A stretch of 64,000 nt of DNA from positions 18,232,960-18,296,959 of the forward strand of contig OV121084.1 in NCBI GenBank assembly GCA_921293015.1, given 5' to 3'. Origin of the DNA: Phorcus lineatus (lineage: Eukaryota; Mollusca; Gastropoda; Trochida; Trochidae). Under the pieces are notes generated by a model. It ran no database searches and had not been told where the DNA came from. It worked only from the letters and a program-made list of their open reading frames with translations. Below are positions 54,106 through 64,000 of the stretch, piece by piece (positions within the stretch are counted from its first letter, which is position 1; every line of letters starts with the position of its first letter). Position numbers and translations under genes: made by a program.

Positions 54106-55476
54106 ATTTGCAGAATAAAATTGATGAGCCTTTGCATCAAATAAAAAAATGCATCATTTATTTATCAGAAACCGTTCTCATGTTGGATAATTTAAAAGAA
54201 TATTTCACTGAGATATATTTATATACATATTTTGTAAGATTAATGATTGGTTTGAATGGTTTTCAATATATTTTGACGAGTACAATTAGTGTTTAAAGGT
54301 GAACTAAATAATGTTTTTTCCTTCAAATTTATCATTTAATAGCATATAAATATCATTACCTTAGATATCATGAATATTATTTACCCACATACTTAATTAT
54401 AAGATGAAAATGATAATTTGATATTGATCATTGGTGAAATAAGGATTTAAAATATATTGTCTCCATCACAGCAAATATAACAAAATATTCACACTAACTG
54501 TTTACTTTCTAAAAGGATTAAATATTTAAATATTCTAAATAATATTTATAATAGAAAATAGAGGTAACCTTTATTAACCCTTAAACGAAATTTTACTTCA
54601 TTATTATAATCATTTTTCAAATAAATAGATTAACTGCTAAACATATGAATTAAATTACAGAAACTATCTTCATAAATTTCGGATCAATATTTGGAAGCTT
54701 AAAGCGGCAAAATGAAAAGAAATGGAAGGATACACAATTTTCTTGCCAATAGAGCGATGTGGCAGCGGACCATAGGTATATGAATTTATAATAAATGGTA
54801 ATAAAATGGTTACTCAAGTGTGTAGTTTTCCTGAGGGCAAACTATCGAGTTAAGAATATTTCATATTTCCTTCTCTAAAGCAGGTGTTCGAAACGGGTTA
54901 CTTGAAATTGTAAAATAATGCAGAACTGTGATGTAAGTTATTGTTGTATTAATGCAAGTTCTGTCATCTGAACATTTGCATAGGTGTACAAGCAAAAACT
55001 GTACCGTGCCTGTTAAAGTGACAATTGAATTTCGCAATCGTGGGTAAAGTAGGATGTTTAAAATCGTGTTTGCTTTTCTTCAGTAAAAAATATAAATATC
55101 ATGTTTGATTATGAAAATGGAATTACTCACATGAAATTACTTTGTTCCTTTTTTATTTTTGTTTGAGCTATGGTGAAGGATAAGCAATCGTTTGATGTTG
55201 ACAATTTAGCATATTTATTTGTTGATAAATTGCGTTTTAAATAACTCAGGTACTCTCTTTGCCACGGTTAGATAGATTAAATATTTTTACTCATAATGAT
55301 TTATTCGATTCGTTTGATATAAATCTAAGAATGTAACTCTACGGGAAGAAAGTTTACAAAACTTTTGATACAATAACTTAAAAGGCTCCCCGAATTGATC
55401 TAATTCCGCTGTAATTTTGACATGTTTTGTACTTGATTTTGATTGTAAAAATCTAGTTTTGTTAAAGAATATCTTA

Positions 55477-56520
<1,044 letters not shown>

Positions 56521-59500
56521 AACACTGTTTCACTTTCTTGATAATCGTAATAATCGCTACGATGATATCTGGAATGATTTAGGTTTTAATTTAAGCGGGA
56601 CTTTTGGCATCGTGAGACAGTGCTCATCTTTACGGCTGACTGGCTCGGTATTTACGATTCTCACGGTTAGACTGAATCTTACGGTTGTAATAAGGATATT
56701 GTCCCCTAATGATATCTTAAGCTGCTTGGAACAAGGCATCTTTATCAAGCTTTAATCGTGTGACCAACCAAGACGTATACGTTTATCGTTAACGTGAGTT
56801 TCATAATCTTTAAACGTGGGAATATGGTCCTTTGATGATTCTTAAGATAATCCTTAAGGTTTTCTTTTTTTTTACTTAAAAATATAATTTTAAAAAGTTA
56901 GTTGTTAACTTTCTTTTGGTTTTTATTTTCCCACATGTTTTTAAATGTATATTTACACTTTCACGCTAAAACGAAAACATTATTAATAACTAAGAGTAAA
57001 ATAGTAGAATTTGATTTTGAATATGAGTGTGTAATGTAAACTCCCGTGCTTATATTTACTTTTTAAAATGAAATATTTAGTTTACAGAGATTTATTATTT
57101 ATTCTGTAGAATACATTACCCTTTTCATACAGAGACAAATGAACAAGGTTTTGTGTCTGTTTTCTCAAACCATCGATACCACTTCACATATATACTGTTA
57201 AGAAAATTTTTCTCAAATGTACCAACAGTGATATTTTGTCAAATTGTCATTTGTTTTGCATCGAAAATATACCAACCATGTCTTTAAAAGGCAATTTCAC
57301 ATGTCTAACATATATTTAACAAAACCCGACTTTCACAGAATACATTTATACTTTGCACAACTCTATTAGTTATTTATATAAATTCATAAACATATTCACT
57401 ATACAGGTATTATCCCATCATTCAAGTTGACAGATTAAAGTAATAAATTTATTTTTCACTGTTGCAGGTGTGTGTCGTTTGCTACCGAATGATAAACAAA
57501 AACAATAATAATGGATTCATATATGTAGCATTTCAGTTGTTGGGTAATCACCCCTTTTTAATGTAGATCTTTGCCGATAGATCAGGAGATAACTTTGGTT
57601 CTAATTCAGAAATAATCCTCTCATTTGTTGATAATCCTTAGTTATCAATTATTAATATTTTCAACATTTTCAAAGAACGAGTCAGGCATAGGAAACAGTC
57701 GATAATTGTTTTGTGATAGGAAATCGAAATATGTATAATGCAATGTTTTCATCACGTATACGAGGCAAAATTTCTAAATTCCCGATGCTTATGATATTTA
57801 ATATGATTTGAAATTAGTTTGAGATTAACTTGAGTAGGCAAATATAGGGGGTTATGACAGCGAGGGTGATGTGTTGTTATAATCATACTTGGACTTAAAA
57901 ACTTCAATTATTTCCCAAGTACAGGCCAAATGAGATTGAGATGTTTTTTAAAGAAAGAGTAATCGGTTTTAATAGTTATTCTGATATAAAATGAATTTCA
58001 AGTGCCTAAACACATTACCATTCTGATGGGAGTTCTAGAAGACCAGTAATGAACGACACATAACCAAACAGATTAGAAAATCACTTGTGAAAATTAATAA
58101 TCTATACTAAGCAAGATTACTGGTGCTTAAATCTAATCACTTTCCCCTGGAGACTCGAATCAAATCGTTTACATTGAGATGTCCATTTCAAAGCAGTTAA
58201 TATCTTGTCAATTTCCCCTGTCGTAATTCACTGAAACTGACCAGGCGCTAATATTAGTCTTCAAAATCTGATTTAGTCCAATATGCAGCTTTTAGAATAC
58301 ACATACCTCGTCCTATTTCTTCCGTTTGTGTTAAATTCAATTTATAAAATGTTTCCTCTACTTTATTGCGTTTATTGAGAGTAAGGGGAATGATTAGCAG
58401 CATTTGGTTTAATAAGGACGTTTGAAAGAGACTACTTGCGGAGATTGATTTGGAATTGAATAAAACCGTAAAACTTTTAACCAAATCTCTTGCTCTCTTT
58501 ATACGGTATGATCGTGATTCAATAAAACTGATAGATTATATTATTCGATTACGTTGCAAATTGAATACATGAAGTAAATATGTCATAGTAAGAATTTATT
58601 AATTTTTGTGTGTGTATGATTGGTTTTCTTAGGGCTTTATCGATCGTTATAATTGGTTAATTAGATTTAACACTAAGATATACATCTGCGAGTATATCTA
58701 GATTCCTTGAGTAAAACTATGACTTTATTGATTCAAAGTTTTTCATGGATGTTTTTCTTGATCATCAGAATCATGTTTTGTTCCGAGATTCCATGGTTGG
58801 ATAAAAAGACTTAATCACCGTTCACTTATGGTATGTAACTGATCGTTGAGAAACTATGCTACACTATTTGGAAATCTGTTAATAAGAAAGTGATTTCAGT
58901 GCTTTCGCTGTTCACGCAAACATTCTAAATAATAAAAAAAACGGGAGACAAGTTTTTGTTAGGATATTGTATGACGAAAAGGCACAAATCCTATGGTAAC
59001 TCGTTTTTTAAAATCAAAACTTTCATCACCCTTATATTGTATTTGCGTATAGTATAAATGATTGAGACATTTCCAAAGACAGATGCAATAATCCTTAGGA
59101 ATCATTATTGCTTTGAATATTGAAAAGTATTATATGAGATCGGTCGAATATCATAACAATAACGATTTGGAAAAAAAATCATATTAGGGGAGAAACTCTT
59201 AAGAACATTACTACAAAACAAATGGTAAAACGGAACCATGTCAATATTCTGATAAGTGTACATGTGTAAATATCACATACTCTTAGAAATATTTGTTTCT
59301 AAACAAGTTCATGAAGTTTCATCATGTGTGACTTCAAATAATGATTGAACATTCATTCCAATGGTTGTCTTGTTCAGATAAATTACTATGTATCACATCA
59401 CTAATACGACAATAGTTTATTTATATAATCGTCCGTATTCGTACAGACAGATTTTGTCTTTCGTATTTAAAGCTATGATATGCTTCAGGTAAACGACTGT

Positions 59501-60817
59501 GAAATACTACTAGGATTTATTCTTATAAACGATTGTAGTTGATTTTGTATTATTGGGTTTTCATAAAAGTACATGGTCTATCGACGATACGTAAAATACC
59601 ATATTTAACATTCCTTGCCGTTAAATGTTTGACTATAAAGATATCATTATTTTCAGCAGTTTTACAACTATACGAAGGCAAATACATAATATCTATATGC
59701 CTATAAAAGATTTTATACGACGAGAAATGTCAATATTGAAATAAACTAGGGGAAAGAATCGCAAATGACGTAGATTCCATGACTCTATACTGTTTGTCAT
59801 AACCTCAAGGATGACGTCATGTGGGTCTAGAATGTCATGTTATTTCACCCGTTGAATTACAGATGATAGATTTCACCCTGAAAATATGGTAATGCATTTT
59901 ATTTCTGAAAACGACTGGGAAGACTTTATCACACGACTGCTCGTGTCTGTCCAGAGCACACATGGTCACGTACACGGAAGGTGTTGAATAGTTTATATCA
60001 GGTATCTGATCAATTACAGCAAGGTCCACTGAGAAACACACATCGGTGATAATACTGTCAGAAAGAAATGGAACCATGCACTAGCCATTCTCCAGGGATT
60101 TCAGAAGTGCCAGAAATGCCAGCACATGAAGTTCGAGTACAGGGTATTATATGAGTTCCCATGTCATAATAAACAGAAATACTTAATCATTGGTGTTTCC
60201 AGAGAGAGGGAAAAACGTATTAGGAATAAGGAAATTTAAGAAGAAGATGATGTTATATTGATCACGAAAGTAATTTTAGGGAAATATTTTTAATCTATTT
60301 CTAAACGTAGATATTGTACCCTCCAAATCCAAACGGTCGCGTCATGACATAAACCATATCTCATGACGTCACTGCATTAGGACAAATTGATATTTTAAAC
60401 TAGTCGTTTAATAGCATGTATAACTCGATTTGTTTGACTTCGTACATAGCAATGACAAATACTTCTATATGGACACGTATATTTGATGATATTGCGATTT
60501 TCATTTAAAGCCAATTAAATTCTTGTATCAATAAAAATCACAATTATGATGTCTTGTGTTCTGATGTGTGGCACTTATATTTACATCTGATACGTATATA
60601 TATTACGAATATTCATACGTAAATATTCCTCCGCATATATTTCATCAGGCTACGAGTTTAGCAGAATGCACTGCACTGCTCACTGCAAAATACCCTTTCT
60701 CAGATGTATATACAAACATATTCATGTATACATTCACTTGTTTGTGATAAGAATAGAATTGTTTCTGAGGTGCTTTTTTCATTAAATTATGAGGTCAGTT
60801 TGGTCAAAGAGTTATTT

Positions 60818-61023
60818 CAGGTCAGTGAGATCAAGGTGTTAATTATGCAGGTAAGAGACAGGTAGATGAAATCAACCATACTGATCTAGTCAGGTCTATT
60901 TCTTACCTGATGAAATATACATACAGGTATAATGCATGAGATGATATCAGTGTCTTTGGCGCGTTTAATCAATCACAGCGACGGCTAAGAGCGATATAAC
61001 GACAGGTAGATTGTGTTCACCTG
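60818..61023. promoter_or_regulatory. CAGGT-rich element, candidate E-box/ZEB-Snail cluster
   Basis: CAGGT occurs at 60818, 60848, 60859, 60891, 60924 and 61003, and as ACCTG at 60905 and 61019 (the last within a CACCTG E-box). Eight in about 205 bp is many times the chance expectation. The word is the core of ZEB/Snail-type sites. It lies about 4.7 kb upstream of the Six3/6 start codon. Confidence 0.4.
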
Positions 61024-61542
61024 AGCGTTGCCTGCCTCAAAGTCTTTATTATTCATTACACATCATATACGGCGTTAACTGAATTCTTCTTGGCAGATGT
61101 CATGTTTTTGGTTATATTTCCTTAATCTGAATTGATAATTTCCGTGTAATGAATATTACTGTTCAAAAGTGATATTGATTTTTCGGGTACTAGTTTAAAT
61201 GAGACTTGATAGAATGTGTAACGTGATCTATAAGTTGACATACACAGTTCATAAATGTGTGTGTGAAAAAACGAGTTACTATCTCAGTTTGATTTTTTAG
61301 CATTTTCTTCTATTGGTTTTCATTTTCAACGACATCTAAAATAATACTTCAATGAGGTTTCATCTTCTCACTTCATTTATTCGTCCTGTACATGTTTGAG
61401 TTGATTTTTGTTTTTGCATTGACGTTATGTACAACGTTCATCTACTTTTGTTAAAGGAACTTGATGATCGGAAAACTTCAAAATATAGTACAGACGTTCA
61501 CTAGAAAACGAAAGACAAGATCCAATGTGGATAAAACAAAGA

Positions 61543-61599
61543 GATAAAAGCAAAGTTCAGTGATAGAAGCAAAGGCCAGTGATAGAAGCAAAAAGAGAA
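61543..61599. repeat. 19-bp tandem repeat (3 units) in a purine-rich tract
   Basis: GATARAAGCAAAGNYCAGT is repeated at 61543 and 61562, with a third, partly diverged unit at 61581. It sits in a stretch of about 300 bp (61490-61810) in which the plus strand is strongly purine-rich. A similar purine-rich strand occurs at 2800-3080. Confidence 0.7.
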
Positions 61600-64000
61600 A
61601 AGATATGACTGTCAGTGTGGGAGTCACGTTTGTTTCTCTCAAATGGAAAAAAGAAAAACGTCACTGAGGCGATACATTGGTGCAAGAAAATTAGAGAAAA
61701 GGAAAGAAAGGTACCATGAGAAAGAACGAAATGGTAGAGGGACCAAAAGATTGATAGAAAACCAGAGACAGCAATAGAAAATGAAATAAATAAGTAATAA
61801 GAGATCAACGATATACGATAATGAGAAAAATTAAACAATCAAGGCAGAGCGAATAATAAATACCGTATTTCCCTTCTTATCATTACCATGACCAAATGTT
61901 TGACGTTGTTTTCAATGGAAAGAATATAAATAAAAGGTATCAGTTTATAGTAATAGTCTTCGCTATTTTGATGGTACAATTAATAGATATTTCCGTATAT
62001 CTAATATATGAATGATATACAACAAAGATCACTATTTCAAGATAAAGTAATTAGCTTTTTCTGAATTATTATGAAAAATGAAAATAATAGTTCCAATTAA
62101 CATTTCACTTGCATCATTTGTTCAGATTTAAATGAACGTTTAATGAACAGTGCACTCGGTATGTGCACCACAGCCACATTATTATTCATTAATGGCTTTT
62201 GACTTCCGGTCTGAACAATCATCCATGCGAATGTATCATTGATTCCATATGCGGTTAGACCGATTCCTATGCAAGTAACCAAATTAAAGTATTTTTCGTT
62301 TTAATTGTTGTTCTGTTTGAAAAGTGCACCCGATTCGCTTCAACATTCGTCGAAGTTCATTAACCGTTTTATCAATAAAATTGCAGCGTATTTTGAGAAT
62401 GCACCAATTTCCTGACATTGGACTATTTCGAAGTAATCGAAAACCGGAGCCTAGGACAGGAAAAAACGAACCGAGCACTGATATTAAGTTTTTGAAATAT
62501 GAAAACTCTATTTACCGCCCAACGATCCTGCAAGTGTACAATTATTTGTTATTGATTAACGGGACTTCAAATATCGCCTGCATCGTTCGGTTCTTGGCAC
62601 GCGCGGGAAACATGTGATTAGCAGACGATACTTGCCGTTTTCCCTCAGATTCGTTCGGAGGGATTTGGATCTGTTGTCCGCGGATCTGGTTTGATTATAC
62701 ACGTCCATAATCATCCTACAGTCTCCAAGGGAAAAGATTTAATGTCACAAAGATGCGAATAGCGGAGGGATCATATTTTTCCACAGCTTAATCCGCCTTG
62801 ATGGCGGATAAACGTATTGGTAATGCTACCACCCGAAAGAGGCATTGTTCAAACGGAAACGAGTCAAGTTGACTGGTAATTGGTATATGATGCGCCCGTT
62901 TACTAAATCACAAGACATGGTATTTGCAAGCCGTGAAATATGAACCGCTTAAGTTGAGAACAATGCCTCGCCGTCAGGTAATACAAATCTAATCATTTTG
63001 TGTGATTCCAAATACCGCAAACTCTTCTAAATGATCCAAATGCCAGAGGTGTAAAGACACCATTCCATTAATATCCGTCCCAAGGGGACATAACTCTATA
63101 CCACACTCATAGGTGTTTATTTTGTTTCACGTGGAAGTTCACGCCTTGTCTAATGGACTCGGGAAATGATACTTTATCATCTAAACGAGTTTTTGAAATG
63201 TAGAAAGAAAAGTTTACCATAACTTAATATGTGTTTGATTTATGAAACGTCCTTTTATTGTAGTTAGAAAAGAACATGGACTCTCATATTACAATATGCT
63301 TATAAGGAAACTGTAAATGATATGATAACTCATGATTTGTATATGTTATGTGTGACAGTTTGATATTTGAACACAAATCAAAGTTGCGACAATTTCATCA
63401 AAACAAGTAAAATCAGTAAAGACATCGGTAAATTGTTATCAATTGTTTTACAACTTTCGATAAATAATTGTAATCATTTTGTGTTTGAAAAAAAATAAAA
63501 ATGAAAGCTTGATATTTTTCAAGTTCGAAACCAAGACACAAACTCCGTCTGGACCGAAAATTTTTCAACATTTTATCAAAGCAATCACCTTTCCTTCTTG
63601 TCTCATCCTACTCAAATTATGTAATCATCCAGAAAGAGACAAACTGATGTGTGTGGGACTACCAGATGCGTGTTGAAATCCTCAGTAGAATCTTTTTTTC
63701 TTGATGACCTACAACGTTAAGAGCGTTCCACAATAACACAAGTCCGTTGAAAAAAGGACGACAACCTCGTATCTTTTGTTAGAATGTCACGTCCAAATGA
63801 TACCATTGACATTTTAAGCAACTGTGACTGACCGTGAAAAACTTGGAGATGAACAGGCTACAAGGATAGAATAAACTTTGATACGAGTTTGCAGAAGTTT
63901 CAAATCATTTGCGTCTGATCTGGAAGTTGTTCTGGGATGCAACAGAACCTCATCCAAATAATGTATTCTCATCCGGGTGCTTTCCCAGCTGCTTTCTTGT

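Larger units (their letters stand above)
56521..64000. other. Upstream intergenic flank of Six3/6
   Basis: No gene recognised to the window edge. Mostly AT-rich. GC-richer patches lie at 59780-60140, with TGACGTCA at 59812 and another at 60364; at 60780-61070 (CAGGT cluster); and at 62150-63150, where ATCCGCC-TTGAT-GGCGGAT forms a small hairpin overlapping an Otx-type TAATCC word. A purine-rich tract lies at 61490-61810. The 97-codon frame at 62324-62617 has no domain. Confidence 0.55.

Noticed and set aside
62324..62617. 97-codon plus-strand open frame
   Set aside because: Partly open on both strands, no domain, and located in a GC-richer island where longer frames arise by chance.

Overview
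The window is metazoan nuclear DNA: AT-rich (roughly one third G+C, estimated by eye), almost entirely noncoding, with an intron-containing gene, small interspersed elements and decayed tandem repeats. The one confident gene is a Six3/6 (Optix-type) homeobox gene on the minus strand. Its SIX domain and homeodomain are close to those of mollusc and other lophotrochozoan Six3/6 proteins as I remember them. The AT-rich composition and a tRNA-Thr-like SINE fit a mollusc, probably a bivalve; this placement is inference, not proof.

Gene layout: coding exon 1 (56091 down to 55478) carries the whole SIX domain and homeodomain. A 9.6 kb intron follows (55477 to 45837), then a short last coding exon (45836 to 45629) encoding a 68-residue acidic and Ser/Thr-rich tail. 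The splice joins in frame inside codon 205 (AG|A, Arg) and gives a 273-residue protein. An in-frame stop 6 nt before the ATG fixes the start. The upstream 430 bp is rich in factor-site-like motifs: two Pbx-Meis-type decamers exactly 20 bp apart, an inverted pair of CCAAT boxes, a forkhead site and TATA-like words.

Flanks: I see no other gene I can defend in 1-45628 or 56521-64000. The only possible exception is a cysteine-rich open frame at 35953-36330 (minus). The flanks are an AT-rich desert broken by islands of more complex, GC-richer sequence (about 1.55-1.8, 4.9-5.3, 7.1-7.4, 9.1-9.7, 15.1-16.1, 19.8-20.3, 21.4-21.9, 24.9-25.9, 28.6-29.1, 29.8-30.2, 31.0-31.7, 33.4-34.6, 37.4-37.8, 41.1-41.5, 50.4-51.1, 59.8-60.1, 60.8-61.1 and 62.2-63.1 kb). 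This is the layout expected of a developmental regulator surrounded by cis-regulatory elements. Several islands hold dense motif clusters: CAGGT words at 60.8-61.0 kb, TGGTCA words at 33.7-34.1 kb, and TCTCGCGAGA with a 16-bp E2F-like palindrome at 28.7 kb. The cAMP-response palindrome TGACGTCA occurs at least ten times in the window.

Repeats: three degenerate tandem arrays (about 76 bp unit at 8.4-9.3 kb, about 160 bp unit at 48.2-48.8 kb inside the intron, about 50 bp unit at 53.8-54.1 kb inside the intron), a 19-bp triplet, an (ATC)n microsatellite by the last exon, two copies of one TTAA-flanked MITE-like element (38.9 and 44.5 kb), and tRNA-derived sequences at 41.9 kb and, weakly, 26.5 kb. 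I found no evidence of a novel multi-gene system. The interest lies in the regulatory architecture around Six3/6.
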